Source: Nectonema munidae (Eukaryota > Nematomorpha > Nectonematoida > Nectonematidae). Taken from it: a DNA stretch of 64,000 nt. The stretch lies in contig JAUIRK010000511.1 in NCBI GenBank assembly GCA_030549495.1, positions 706,001 through 770,000 of the forward strand, read 5' to 3'. Of this stretch, positions 1-52,475 are shown piece after piece (within the stretch, counting starts at the first letter, position 1; each line of letters begins with the position of its first letter). The notes below the pieces were generated by a model. That model searched no databases. It worked only from the letters and a program-made list of their open reading frames with translations, and had not been told where the DNA came from. The translations under genes were made by a program, and so were the position numbers.

Positions 1-232
1 ATTATTTCCAATTGCTATATTTTATTATAATATTTCCATGATAAAAATTACACTTCAAAATGTGATGAATTCAAAATTTTTTTTAAAAAAGAGATCTTTT
101 GGGGCTTTTAAATTGTGTTCCTAATTTTAAAATTTTAATTTTATTTGTTTATAAAAAAATTAAAAATTTTTAGATAAAATATTGAAAAATGTCAATGAAC
201 AATAAAGCCATTTTTAAAATCAGAAACATGAG

Positions 233-238
233 TTTATT
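233..238 (-). promoter_or_regulatory. Possible polyadenylation signal
   Basis: AATAAA on the minus strand, about 160 nt downstream of the stop codon at 399. It is a candidate 3' end for the DOMON/SEA gene. The region is AT-rich, so chance occurrence is likely. Confidence 0.35.
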
Positions 239-398
239 ATGGAAAGGGATTGTCAATAAATCTCATGCATTTTTAACAAAAAATATAAGATTTTTTGTTT
301 TTTTAGGAAAAAGATAAAATTTCCATGCAGTTGTTAGGCGGAAACAGAACTTGGTCGGACAGTAAAACAAAAAATGAAAGCTCTTCACGTAAGAAACA

Positions 399-38061
<37,663 letters not shown>

Positions 38062-38071
38062 ACCAAGTTAT

Positions 38072-38092
38072 TCTATAGAGAAAGGAAAAATT
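38072..38092 (-). promoter_or_regulatory. Splice acceptor in 5' UTR
   Basis: On the minus strand a pyrimidine-rich tract ending ttttcctttctctatag lies 11 nt before the ATG at 38061. It matches a 3' splice site and suggests a non-coding first exon and promoter somewhere above 38.1 kb, which I could not place. Confidence 0.6.
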
Positions 38093-38292
38093 AAATGTTG
38101 TTTAAAAATAAACAATTATATATTAAAATAATATATTTTAAGATTTATTTATTAATGAAATATATTTAGCAAAGAAATAAAGCCTAACAACAAGGCATTG
38201 GAATGTAAAAAGATCATATTTCTTTTTAGAATCAAAAAAAAATTAGGATCTTTAATAAGTATGCAAAAAAAGTTTCATAAAATTAAAAGAAT

Positions 38293-38412
38293 AGCTTCCA
38301 TAGCTGGGCAGTTGGTGCGTATAGTCATGATCTGGAATCGAACCAAAACCAACTGGATAATCTACACTCACACCACTATACCATATGACGATGGGATTCT
38401 TAGCCATTTTAT
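38293..38412 (-). mobile_element. tRNA-like sequence (pseudogene or SINE head)
   Basis: The minus strand has an A-box-like GGTATAGTGGTG (38,371-38,382) and the B box GGTTCGATTCC (38,333-38,343), spaced about as in a tRNA gene. I could not form a complete cloverleaf, so a functional tRNA is unlikely. Confidence 0.45.
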
Positions 38413-38655
38413 TTGGGTTCGTATTTGATCTGTTTTTTCCATTATCATTAAACTCCATAATTCTTATTATTTTTAAATTCAAAAAATATATTTGCGAATT
38501 GTGCATATTATATTATTTTTGTAAAATTTTATATCATTATTGGAAAAAAATCAACATTTTGTGTTAAAGTTTCGGTGCCAAACACATATTTGTATATCTA
38601 AGATTGCATTTTATATTTGATTGCAAAAATTTTCATCATAGTAATCGACATAATT

Positions 38656-38812
38656 TGGGGGCTTGGGTAATGTTGGTTAGATACTGGGTTTCGAGACCTC
38701 AAGGTCTTGGGTTCGATCCCGCATCAAGCCTGCTTTCCTCATACATAGTTCGATACAAGCAGCGCAATTGTGCCTTCTCTAAAACACTCACAGTATCGTT
38801 TCCTTTACCATA
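38656..38812 (+). mobile_element. tRNA-derived SINE, best copy
   Basis: The head is tRNA-like: GGCTTGG...CAAGCC can pair as an acceptor stem, with D-arm GTTGGTTAGATAC and B box GGGTTCGATCCC. A body of about 80 bp follows (TAGTTCGATACAAGCAGCGC; ATTGTGCCTTC), ending in GTTTCCTTTACC. No clear target duplications were found. Confidence 0.82.
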
Positions 38813-38819
38813 AATGCAT

Positions 38820-40380
38820 CCAAGTAAACTATTCTGATTTTAGCGCGATTATACCAATTCAACCCCATTCCTGATTTCGGGATAGCTGAGTGTATCTCCA
38901 AATGGTAAGAAAGATCTCAACTGGGTGGTAAACATTCCGAAAAACATCCCAACAGAGATTGACAAAAATTGTTATGAATTTGAACATCAACGAGAACACA
39001 TCCTGGAGTCTGCCAAATAAGGCATGTTTGGTTTATAATAATAAAGCAATTGTTGAATTAGAAAAACACTATTTTTAATTTTTTTATGAAAAAAATGTAA
39101 TAGAACTAATTTATTTGTATTAAAATGTAGTGAAGGTTGCTACTAGCTGTCTTTGCATACCCATATAATTCAGTCTTGGGCGTTTTAAGAAATTTTAATG
39201 TGCAGCAAAATATTAATACGCCCGGACGGCACTATGGGTAGGTTTGCGCTTACTAGTGCCATATGATGGCCAAAAGATTTTAAAGCACAAAAGAGGGTTT
39301 GTCATGAAATGTATATTACTATGCATAACTGCAGTCAGTTTAACTGCTATTTGAAAACTTATAAATAACATATGTTAGCATTTAAAATGAAAATGAATCA
39401 CTTTAAAAATCTCAATTTCAATTAAAATCAATACAAGTGACTCTAAAAGTGATCTTAAAATACAACCCACCCCACCCCACTCCCTCTAAAATAAATACAA
39501 GTATATAAAAATCTCCAAAAATTTAGTCCCCCCTTGTTATAAATAAATACAAAAAAATATTGAAAACAAAACAAATTATGTAAAAAAGACAGCAAAATAT
39601 CTGAAAAAAGGGAATACTTATCGCAGTTAACTATCTAGAAAGTGAAACACTTTTAAAGAAAAAGCGCGCAAAGATTTATGAACCCTTCCGGTTTGAACAT
39701 TCCTTTGAGATATCGCAGAGGATAGTGAATATCATTACACAAACACACACAGAGAGAGAGAGAGATTGGACAAAATAAACACGAATTGAGTAATTTTTTA
39801 CAAGTTTTTGATCAAGATAGCATTATATATGTATTTGTATATAAGTTTGTGTGGGTGTGCATAAACTCATTATTCTATTGTTTTTCATATCATTGCCAAA
39901 AACGAATACCACTTCAATTTATTTTTATTTCTATGATTTATTTATTCAGTGGTTTTATTGATTTTAACAGTTTAAAAAAATTTAAAAATTTATACTTCTT
40001 GCATAAGAATGATATATGCTGTGTGTTAGCTTAATTCAACCGCATATTAGGATGCAACAGAATGAGATGAACATGTGCGTGCTTGCTTGCTTGCTTATAT
40101 AAACAAATAGTTTCAATAATGAATGAATGGATGATACGGTAAGAAGTATTAACTAACATGTGTCAATAATAATAATAATCAAAGGTTCAGAAAAGACTAT
40201 GGATTTCAGGTATGGATAAATAATGGGTAGACGACTCTTTGCTGTGCAGAGAGTTTAGTGTTGTACTGATTTGATCGGCATTCGTCTCGGTATATGTTTT
40301 TTCTTAATCAGTATCGCTAACGGTATCGTCAATTTTTTTATTGTTCACTTCAGACGAACCAATAGACACATTAAAGTTTA
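38820..40380. other. Intergenic, no gene seen
   Basis: AT-rich with small (CA)/(GA) and poly-C patches near 39,470 and 39,745. No supported coding region. Confidence 0.5.
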
Positions 40381-40388
40381 TGCTGGAG

Positions 40389-40544
40389 CTAAAAATAGTA
40401 AAATAACCTTTGTATTTCATGCATAGCGCTTTGTGACGCAAATTGCCTTTTTGCCCACAATTCGATGTAAAGAGATTTTTCACAAATAACGTCAACAAAT
40501 TTTACTTCATTTTTGAGCACTCTTCTCAACTTTTGGATATCCAT
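40389..40544 (-). CDS. Unrecognised 51-aa ORF, possibly a relic
   Basis: It starts MDIQKLRRVLKNEVKFVDVI, with charged and aromatic residues and codon-like composition. After its stop another frame continues with GSSEVNNKKIDDTVSDTD, suggesting an older longer ORF broken by a frameshift. No family is recognised. It lies about 250 bp from the piggyBac element. Confidence 0.25.
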   Translation of the reverse strand: MDIQKLRRVLKNEVKFVDVICEKSLYIELWAKRQFASQSAMHEIQRLFYYF

Positions 40545-40792
40545 ATTTCTACTTTATAACACAGTATGTCAATTTTGTTTTGCCTTTTGCCGACGTTTAG
40601 TTGTCGCGGACAAGTTTATTCTCCTAGAATAAAGAACTCAGAAGGAACCAAGGGAGACAAGCCCATTCTTTTACATTAAAATATAAAATCTAATTTGACA
40701 CATTGAAGTCTTTTTTTTTTAAATGCTACGATTCGACGCTTATTATGATGTTTAACGATTATTACTACAAAATAATTAAAAATTTATATTAC

Positions 40793-42784
40793 TTAACACT
40801 GAAGTCCAAAGTTTTATACCTAAAGACAAGTGGTCAAATTGACCACTCTGTATAACTTATCCAAAATTTGAAATTAGAACTATTTTATTTAAAATAATAA
40901 TAAAAAACAATAAAAAGCCTAACAGCTTTACTATAATTACTCTTTTTTATGCATTTACCACTGCCATTTTCCACCTTTTTGCCTTTTCAGTGTTTTTTTT
41001 ACAGCGTTTTGTTGGCCGTTTTCGGTTGTGAAGTAACTTTTGTCGTCATTCAAAGAAGTCCGATCACTATTGCATATTTCAACTTGTCTTTACTAACTCT
41101 TCAATAAGTTCTAATAAATTGGCGTCTTGATATAGAAGTTTTTTATTTTCTTGTAAAGTATATAAGATTTACCACGGCTAAATCTAAAACATTGAAAAAA
41201 GGGCTAATGGCCTCTTCTAACTCCTGCTTTTGAAGTGTATAACTTTGTCATCTGGTCAACTATATCTACACCATACTTTGTTGAGTTATAAAACAAAATT
41301 GTTTCAGGCTTTTTTTATTATCTTGCAAAATTTTTATTGTTTTAGTATGAAGAGAACTCAAAATCAACACCATTTTGTTTTCTTTTGCTTTATACGCTGT
41401 AAGAGAAATGTTTTCATTGCAATAAAATTTTTGAAGAAATTTAGGCTTTTATTAGGCTTGTGCTTCAAAAGTTCAGGAATTTCTTTCCTATTCAGCTTTA
41501 TAGTTCCAACCAAACTTGTTTTTTTTTCAAGCAGTTTTTCGCACAAACTTTTGGAAGTAAAATAGTTGTCACAAGTTACATTGTAACCTTTATTATACAG
41601 TTTGGATTGTTCAAGCAATTTATCCACTACATAATGACCAAGTTGAAGATTTCTTCTATCTTCATCTTTTCCAAGATAAGGAAATCCACCACAAACATAC
41701 TTTGATTCAACCTCAACAAGTAGCCAAAACTTTATCAAATTTATCTGGCTTGGATGGTAGGTATTGAGTAAAAGCACTTGTTTAGTAGGAAAAGCTGTTC
41801 ATCAGCTCAAATAAAGTAGGTGTATATGAGAGAATACAATTTTCATAAAGATATTCCAAATATCGGAAAAAAGTCAAATTTATCATTCTCAAGTCTTTTA
41901 TTACGATCGTTTTATATCAAACCTCAGATATTTCATAATCTTTTCATACTTTAAAGTGACAAGTGTTTGAGAAAAATTGAGCCCCATTTTTTGAAAAAGA
42001 TTGAGAGGGTAATTTTACCCTAAAAGGGCAATATTGAAAGTGCCATAAATTTGTCAATATCGTCAAATCAATTTTCCAGTCATTTTAAAATTTTTAGCTT
42101 CAAAGTTAGTAATTTTTGTATGTGTCGCAACATGTTCTCTGAAATTATACATGAAAAGCTGAAACAAAACTTTTATCAATATTACGAAGAGAATAATTTG
42201 TTGGACCAGATTTTACTTTGAAAACATTTTGTTGTTGTTTACGTCCATGTTCATCAGAGCAAGAAATTTCTGACAAATTGTTCCATCTTTTCCAATATAT
42301 CATTATTATTTTGAAAGTCTACTTCTTCGGTTTCTAAGTTATTTGATGAATCTTCTGAAGTGAAAGAAGTCTCTAAATTACGGAGAGTTTCTTCATCGCT
42401 TTCGCTGGAGAGAAAATCTGAACCAGAATTATCTTCCTCGAGACTACGAATGAATAACAACGCGTTTGCAGAGGCTTCTCTTTTATACTTAGGAAGAGGC
42501 ATTGAATAAAAAATATTAAAAAATGAATTAAAAAGGACAAGCAACTGAAAACAAATGTTTGATTGATGAGATGTCAAAATGACCACTTTGTCTTTTTAGG
42601 TATGTTAGTCTCTGCACAGAAAATTCATAAATGTTTTGAAGAACACATGCATTAAAAACATAGTATAATTATATATATTAAAAGTCACAAAGTGACTGAT
42701 GATTTAATTGTTGGATTCTATATAAATTTATTGATTAAAAAGTACGATGTGGTCATTTTGACCACTTTGTCTTTCTAGTGTTAA
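40793..42784 (-). mobile_element. piggyBac-like DNA transposon, decayed
   Basis: The 2.0 kb element is flanked by the canonical TTAA on both sides (40793-40796 and 42781-42784). Ends are inverted: CACTGAAGTCC on the left and GGACAAAG-type GTCTTTCTAGTG on the right. Minus-strand transposase pieces: the acidic N-terminus at 42,254-42,514 (MPLPKYKREA..., DFLSSESDEE) and DDE_Tnp_1_7 at 41,364-41,777 with YNVTCDNYFTSKSLCEKL and VGTIKLNRKEIPELL, the conserved DNFFTS and G-T-x-R-x-N-R-K blocks. Frames are interrupted and the middle is unreadable, so it is inactive. Palindromes GTGGTCAAATTGACCAC (40,830) and GTGGTCATTTTGACCAC (42,749) sit near the ends. Confidence 0.9.
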
Positions 42785-42932
42785 ACTAATTTCTTAGTAT
42801 CGGTATTGGTTAAGCATCGGAATCGCCATTTTAAAATGTAATCGGAATTGGAATCAGCTGATGTCAATTGCTCAACCAATTTCCCAATAGGCCTTTTTAA
42901 TGGGTAAAGTTTTGGAAAACTATTGCCGGGTT

Positions 42933-43094
42933 AGGTAAAGATAAAGGTAAAGGTACCGTGGGTGTGTTTTCATTGACAAGGCATTGATGTACTGCTTAAG
43001 TCAAACTATGAACAAATTGGTATCGATGAGAAATCGAACCCAAAGGCTTCCGGGCTGAGTCCATCATCCCAACCAACCTGCCATGCCACCCATT
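42933..43094 (-). mobile_element. tRNA-derived SINE, diverged
   Basis: Contains GGTAAAGGTACCGTGGG and, on the minus strand, TTTGGGTTCGATTTC as the B box, plus GGTTGGGATGATGG. It is the most diverged member of the SINE family in this window. Confidence 0.65.
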
Positions 43095-43155
43095 ATGATT
43101 AGGGTAAAATTAGTATTAGTGTTAGTATTAGGGTTGAGGCTGGGTTTAGTGTTAG
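43095..43155 (+). repeat. Degenerate TTAGGG/GTTAG-like short array
   Basis: Phrases ATTAGGGTAAAATTAG, TAGTGTTAGTATTAGGGTTG and GGGTTTAGTGTTAGCG. It resembles a decayed telomere-like or foldback spacer. A similar stretch occurs at 47,915-47,955. Confidence 0.4.
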
Positions 43156-43159
43156 CGCA

Positions 43160-45440
43160 ATCGTCCTTACATAGATTTACATATACATTTTTTGACATTT
43201 TTGACACAAACTTTCCTATTTATTTGTATTACATTACTTACATGTATACGAATACATAAATACATATCGGTGGGAAAATGTAGACAGGTACATCACTAAT
43301 AGAGAAAATGGTTAACAAGGAAAATAAGTTAGGTGTACTGAAGTAAAATTGTAAAATCCGCTCTGATTATTTTGACTCCCACACAAAGAAAGGCTGCAAA
43401 GACACTTGTTTACACGGAAATGCGAATTTTGGAATCAATAACGAAAATTTAACGTTTTTTTATTAAACGATACAATTTTGCCAAAAGCTCATATTCTAAA
43501 TACTAGAGAAAAAGAGCTGGCAACGATTAAAATCATAATTCTGTCTCCAACCCAAGATGTTTAAAAATGTTTAAAATTAAGAAAATTATTTTTAACAAGC
43601 TAAATTGATTACAACAAAAATTTAAGAGTAGTTCAAAAAATAGATACTTTTAGTGGTATACAAACATTTTTGTACAAGATATATCAGCTTTAGGTATTTT
43701 ACAAGCGTAATAATATGTTTTATCAATGGAAAAGAAATAAGGAATATAATTTTGTCATTAATAATACCGGAACGCAATGTATGAAAATTACATTTTTATC
43801 CTAGAGTCTAGATTTCTGAAAAAGGCACGAATCTAAGTTCGCTTTCCACATTTACGTGTGTGGCAATGAATGCGAAATTATGTCTAATAAAGTTGCATTG
43901 TTTGATTTGTCGCTTTTTTTGAATCTCTTACAAGTAGGCAATAGCTGTAAAAACGAAGTAACAACTTTCAATGCCTTTTCTTACGTTTCGTTAGCTTTCA
44001 GAAAAAAGCATTCAAAACTAATTTTTCCATTTTCAGTTTTTTCTCACCTTCACAAAATTTTTAAAATAGTATTTGAAAGAAAACAATAAACTCTGGCGCT
44101 CCATGGTTGCCCACGTCAAAATGGATACGACACGTTGATGATGATGATAGATTTTATAGAAACAAATAAAACTGTATACCACATTTTATATAAAATTGAA
44201 AAGATTGAATAGAAATTATGACTTAGAAAAAAATTTCTAATTACTACATCTGAAGAAATTCCACTTTTTAGTAAATGGATGCAAAAAGGAACAAATAAAA
44301 CTCTTAGAATAATTATAAAGCGTAGTATTGAACAATTGCACATCTGTTATTCTTAAAATCCTGACTGAAGTGGCAAATTACTCATGAAACGGCTTAATTT
44401 CAAGTTCCATTTCATATAGGTTGTCTTTCTATATGGAGGTAAACGCAGAACACGCATCATTTGTGCACAAATACAAAGTTGTGTATGCCGAGACATTTTG
44501 CAGCTTAGAAATTAATTTTCAACTTTTTGAGTTTTACAATTTTATATTTGAAATAAAAAATACCTTTAAATTATCAATCAAAAAATATTAAATTAAGTTT
44601 TATTGGATTTCCAGTGGAGAAGGCATTTCATGTTTTGGCAAATAGAGGAATTATTTGGCTAAAATATTGGAAAAAAATTGCAACACAATGTTTTATCAGC
44701 TTTTCAATATTTTATATGTGAAATTACTGAGTTACATAGTTCGGGATTCGAAGCAACGCTAAATTTCAAGGGAACACGTGATTCGGTAGATAACCAAAAC
44801 TAAATTTTCCTGTTGGCATATTTTTTAGCTATAATAATACTGCTATCTAACTAAATAAAAAATAGTTGACGACAATATTTCACTTTGTCTGGCTTAAAAA
44901 TGGCAATTAAATTTTTTTATAAAAGAATTAAACATTCAAAATGAAATACGCAAATAACGTTTTAAAATGAGATGGAAGGTGATTAAGAGTTTGTCTGCAT
45001 TCCCTTTGAAGAACACGCGTCTAAAATGGGTTAAAAGGGAATGAATCCGTAAAGAGCTGTAACTTTTCTTGGCCAGCTGGCCTTTAAAATTTTAGAGAAT
45101 AAAAATCTTAGAAAAATAAATACCTTTGTAATTATTTCCAAAAAAGGGATAGAACTGAAAATGAAAAACAAATACACTGCATGAATTACATGTTTGCCTC
45201 CATTTCTGCATGCATATTTGAAAGCATATGATTACATAATTGCATGTGACCTATATTCAGAAGTTTTTAAACACGTGGAAACCGTGTTGGATATATGACT
45301 ACACCTAATTTCAAAGTTTTTCACTTATATTTCATTTGCAATACGCACACAACTTACCTAATCGATAAAATATCAAATGAAATAGATCGATTGAAGAGAT
45401 ACACAACTTTTTAGATTTCTGTGCTTATTGTTATTGCGGT
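43160..45440. other. Intergenic, no gene seen
   Basis: AT-rich. A MITE-like end AAAATGGGTTAA occurs at 45,022. No supported coding region or RNA gene. Confidence 0.5.
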
Positions 45441-45443
45441 ACC

Positions 45444-45627
45444 CGGACATTTAGCCTAGAGCATTTTGCCAACGGACATTTTCCTGAACAAAAATTTTAT
45501 CAAACCTGCAAGCTTACTGGAAGTAAAGCAATGTCTACAAAATTTCTCAAATTGCAGGTACATTTCGGGTAAAATGACTATTCGGTCAAATGTCCCTCGG
45601 CCAAATGTCCATTCAGGTAAATGTCCG
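45444..45627. mobile_element. Foldback element with GGACATTT/AAATGTCC arms
   Basis: The left arm CGGACATTTAGCC...CGGACATTTTCCTG is mirrored on the right by CAAATGTCC (twice) and CAGGTAAATGTCCG. Multiple short AAATGTCC repeats per arm are typical of foldback-type repeats. About 185 bp, non-coding. Confidence 0.65.
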
Positions 45628-46296
45628 ATCACTAAATATGCAAATGTTTATGTGTATCAAACTCAATACAGGCAGAATTTCGCTAAAATTCGTGGTGCGA
45701 ATTGTGGGGTATTTTGCAGGTTGTTTATAGCCATTACTTAGTTTAATGTTTATTTTACGGGAGTTTACTTAATTACGGTACTGATTTGGGATTAATCATA
45801 TCTCATCGATAAAAACGTGCTAGCATACCTTTATGTTGCGGCGAAACCGCTATGAAAATTCAGCTAGGACTAACATACTGACTGAGACAAAAATGTGCAT
45901 ATTGTTTCAAATCTCCGTAAACACTACTTAAAAAAATAAACATATGTTACTTATCTAATTCGCTACAGAGTAAAAGAGTTTATTGGTTGTTTAATTGGAT
46001 CATTCTCTAGTCAAACATTTCAACTTCTCACCATCCTTCATCAAAATACACTACAAATAAGCACAACAACTTTTTTCAAATATCCGCTCTTAAAGTGATT
46101 CGACCCCGCATATTGTAATTGAGAGGAAAAGCACACACTTGATCTCTAGGCGCTACACTCTATTCAAAAACTAGAAAGTTTGCTACAAAAATCATATGAA
46201 TGTTTGGTTTTATTTGTAAACCGCTGTATACAATCTAAAAAACTTTTCATAGAACAAGCCTGGCAAACCAAAGCTTGTCATCTCGTATTCTAAGTG

Positions 46297-46434
46297 GGAA
46301 CCCTTTCGTGACCAGAAAATTTAGACGATATTTATTTAATAGCAGAAGAATCATATACAAAACTATTTGAAAAAACAGACCAAGGTAAAATTGTTCATGT
46401 ATCATATATGATACACTGGTCACGAAAGGGTTAA
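46297..46434. mobile_element. TTAA MITE, family D
   Basis: Bounded by CCCTTTCGTGACCAG and CTGGTCACGAAAGGG, with TTAA at the right and an altered GGAA at the left. The inside has AGACGATATTT and a CATGTATCATATATGATAC palindrome. It shares its right TTAA with the next element. Confidence 0.75.
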
Positions 46435-46568
46435 CCCATTTACGACCAATGTTCCTATTTTGGAACATAAGTAATTTCATCTTCGTCTGCTTTTTTCAAT
46501 GACTTTGAATATAAATCGTCTGCGTTTTTTTAGATATCGTCTGCTTTGCTTGGTCTTAAATGGGTTAA
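46431..46568 (-). mobile_element. TTAA MITE, family A copy 4
   Basis: An inverted family A copy with TTAA at both ends, directly abutting family D through one common TTAA. It is nearly identical to copy 3. Confidence 0.88.
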
Positions 46569-46569
46569 G

Positions 46570-47810
46570 CCAGACATTACAAATTTGTCATTCAGAAACA
46601 CTCATAAAAAGCAGGACAAAATAAAAAAATGATATTAATGTTTTTGAATTAACAAACTTTGTAAATTTTTTAAATTATTTATTTATTATGATTAAAATTT
46701 TATTTCTATCGAATAAGTTTGTGCTTTCTTGAATAAAAATAATTTGTTTAACAGAACTTTACATGTCAAATGTGGACCATATGTGAATAAAGCACGATCG
46801 ATGCGTGCTGCGATCCAATTTGAGTTTAACACTCCTAATTTATTTGGGTTTACAAAGATATTTAGTGTTATTTAACTTGTTAGATAAAAAAACTGGATAG
46901 TTTATTTGTTTATTTGTTAATTTATCATATATTTAGTCTAATAGATGGTTGATTTGATTTTTGAGAATAAGTAAGTTATTGATATGCATCCTTCAATATC
47001 TACTCGGATTTTAACATGTCATCAAATCATCAACTCAAACAGTGTTTTCGAAAGACGATCAAAAATTTAATGAGTTACTTTTAAAATTTTGTTATTTTAT
47101 CAATTAATTTAATATTAGTTAATGAGTATGTTTTTAAGGATAGTTTTAGAAGATAGAAAAAACATAAAAACGTAAAATACCAAAAAAAGCAGAAGATAAA
47201 ATTTTGAAATAAAAACCTCTTAAGCAGACGATAAAAATTAATTAAAAAAATTCATTAAATAGCTTTTGTGATGCTAAATGCAATCAATACACAATTTATT
47301 CTTTTTAATTTGATTTTTAAAAATGCTGAAACTTCTAGAAGTAAACATGATATTCAAAAAATATATTTATAATTATAAATCTTTAAAAAAAGGGAAAAAT
47401 TTATTATAATACGCATAACACAATAAGCATATATCTTCAAAAACTAAAATACACAGGTAACTGCGAGGAAGAAAAAGTGAAGAATGTGAAAAAGTAGCCA
47501 TTTTAGTGAAAATACTTTAAACCAATCAATGATCGTCTAGCATGAATATGGATAAACTTTAATCTCAATTTTTGCATTAATTATAGTAAACTGAAGGTAA
47601 ATGAGCCTAATTAGCTTTACTTTGAAACCAAATCATTCCAGATCGCATAAACACGTTTGGCTGACCAGATCTCGTCCGTTGGTTACGTTTCGAAAGTACG
47701 CTATTAATGCATGTACTACTTGAAAAAATAGGAAGAAAACTTTCAAGTACAAAGCCAAGCTTACTCCATATTCAGAAAGATAGGTGAGATTCAGTAGACG
47801 TCGATGATGG
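46570..47810. other. Intergenic, no gene seen
   Basis: AT-rich. A GCAGACGATAAAAATT and AGCAGAAGATAAAA pair at 47,190-47,240 may be a decayed family A relative. Confidence 0.45.
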
Positions 47811-47823
47811 GTGGTCTTATATG

Positions 47824-48070
47824 AATTGGATCAATGCGCATTGGTCTAAGACGTATTTATCTAAAGTCATCATTGGTCTAAAACCATTAGTCTCAACTAG
47901 AGAGTCAATGATAGTGTTTAGGTTTAATGCTAGCGTTAGAGTTAAAATTAGGTTCCATGTATCATATTTTCTAGAATTTGACACCTAATAGCTTCATACG
48001 AATTCGTTTTTGACCAATTCGCATTAGACCAATTGTCTTTTAGAAGGATCTCGATGGACAAATTGGGATT
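47824..48070. mobile_element. Foldback element with ATTGGTCTAA arms
   Basis: The left arm has CAATGCGCATTGGTCTAA and repeats ATTGGTCTAAAACC. The right arm has the inverse, GACCAATTCGCATTAGACCA. The middle carries GTTAG-type short repeats like those at 43.1 kb. Non-coding. Confidence 0.65.
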
Positions 48071-48466
48071 AGGCGAACTAGAATCGAGGTATTAGCTAGC
48101 GATTCAGCTATTGCCACCATCAAATCGCATAAATCAATGAATTTACATGGAAACTTACCTTAAAATTGAAAGAAAAGGGGATAAGCTTTCTTGAATCGTG
48201 TATAATAAAATACCCCACACACACACACACCAACATCTTTTTGTATATTTTATTCTTACACGTATATTTATGCATAAATTATAAAGAATAATTTTCTCGA
48301 TAATTTTCTTATAGACGGAAAATGGGAGTTGTTGTAGCATTGTGTGTGTTATTATAAATAAATTATTATTTATCAAAATTAAGTTTTTTATGATTTCCAA
48401 AATGTGTATAAATTATTCTATTCTTAATTTCCCCAACTTGCCATTGTGATAATTACAGATATTCAG

Positions 48467-50646
<2,180 letters not shown>

Positions 50647-50649
50647 GCA

Positions 50650-52190
50650 ACATGAAAAAGCACACCATACATGATTGAATACCTATAAAAAATGGAGTAA
50701 CAGAGACAAACTTCTATAATTTTGTCTTTTTGAGAAAGATCTATTTGTGTATCTCCAAAGGATGTACCATTGGAAAGAAAAAATGGGATTTAATTTGACT
50801 TCTTTACCTGAAAATATCATTATCCATTTTGAAAAGGAGTCAAGTTCCTCAAAAATGGATTTTAATTTTCCTACGTTAAATTGGATTACACATAAATCAA
50901 AATCTTAACCCAAATAAATACAAATCTTATTAAAAATTTTCCACTAAAAATAATGGAATTTATTTCAAATTTTTTAACTATTTGGATTGATAAGCAAACA
51001 AGAAAGTTACATATGGTAAGAGCGTATGGAAGCTCAAGAGTTTCAAAGAAAAGCCACAAGCGACCTTTGAAATTAAGTCCTTAAATTTTGTACTATTTTT
51101 ACTTTGTAATCATTTTGAAACAACATTTTAATTATTTTTAACAATTTTTTTATATTAAATATAAAATTTCAAAATATTTCCTTGTATGTCTTCATTTCCG
51201 AAATTTCGAAATGATTTAGTTTTTTAAATTAAAAATCCCTCTTCTTCAAGGTTATTTTCTAAAAATTTAGCGTTATAAATTTTTACTTTATTCATGTAAT
51301 CGAATATTAGAATCCAGTATCAAGTGAAAGAAAGTTAGCAGAACAGTAGCATAGAAAAAGACAAATGAAGAATATTTAAAATAGTAAAAAAAAAAAACAA
51401 AAAACAGTCAAAATATACAAGTGAGTTACCTGCAAATAAAGAATTAATTTTGTAGTTTGGAAAAAATTTTAAGATGCAAGACTTTGTGTTATAGTAGCAG
51501 ATCGTAAGTTTGCAAACGATGTTAAAATTAATTCTTTAAGAAGACAAATAAATGATAAGATAAATTTTGGGCTACCATTTGGTGAACACATGGGCATCCG
51601 TATTTTAAATGATTAGTTTCTCCACACTACATGAAATTTGTAAAGACCATACTCATTTTAAAATATAAAACATGACGAAACTAGTTTGTTTTTCTAAAAA
51701 AATCTAAAAATTTAGTGATTTTTTTAGTTTAAAAAACAATCAAGAATAAATTAACTTTCATTGTTTTGGTTATTATTTTATTTTCTATGTCCAAATTTTT
51801 TAACGTTGATTAAGTTACCACCTGTCTATAAAGTCTGTTTTTAGTGGGCCCCTTGATGTGAGCAAGTATAAGAAAGAAAGTGAAAAATGTCTACAGTATT
51901 TAGAAATGATAGATTCGATAATAATAATAATTTGATGTGCTATGTCACTTTGAAAATACGCTAACATTCCAACTTCAAGTGGCTGTAGTGAACGAAATTT
52001 AGTCTTGAAGGAATTATGCCTGCACAGAGGATATCTAATTTATGAGAAGAAATTTGCAACGATCTTTTGCTTCTGAAAAGCAATTTAGAGTTTTAAAGAA
52101 AAGTCGCTCATTCTTAGCGAAATAATGAATTTTTTCAAATAAAGTTTTGATTCTGATTCAAATGCCAATCCCCAAAAGATATCATGCTAG
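50650..52190. other. Intergenic, no gene seen
   Basis: AT-rich with no coding signal or bounded repeat. Confidence 0.5.
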
Positions 52191-52194
52191 AAGG

Positions 52195-52472
52195 CAGTGG
52201 CGGACCCAGAAATTTCTTATAGGGGGGGGGGCGAAATCGATTTAATTTTTTTTCGCAATTTTGCTAAGAGTCTTCAGAGAATACGACAGCTGTATTATGT
52301 CTTTAAAGAATCACTAATTACCTATGTTTTCATATTCTTAACATGTAATCAACTACCAACAAGTATTGTTTTAGGAAAAAGCAAAATTAGTAAGGCTAAT
52401 TTTCTAAGCCATTTTTCACCATACCCGGCATGGCCTAGGCCCATGAGCCCCCCTCCCTTGTATCCGCCACTG
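52195..52472. mobile_element. MITE with CAGTGGCGGA ends
   Basis: CAGTGGCGGACCCAG at the left and TCCGCCACTG at the right, with G-rich (GGGGGGGGGGCG) and C-rich (GAGCCCCCCTCCC) subterminal blocks. The flanks CTAGAAGG and CTATACAG match only partly, so the superfamily (perhaps hAT) is uncertain. About 278 bp, no ORF. Confidence 0.75.
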
Positions 52473-52475
52473 CTA

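Noticed and set aside
43095-43155. Interstitial telomere repeat
   Set aside because: Only scattered TTAGGG-like words, not a tandem array; similar words occur inside a foldback element.
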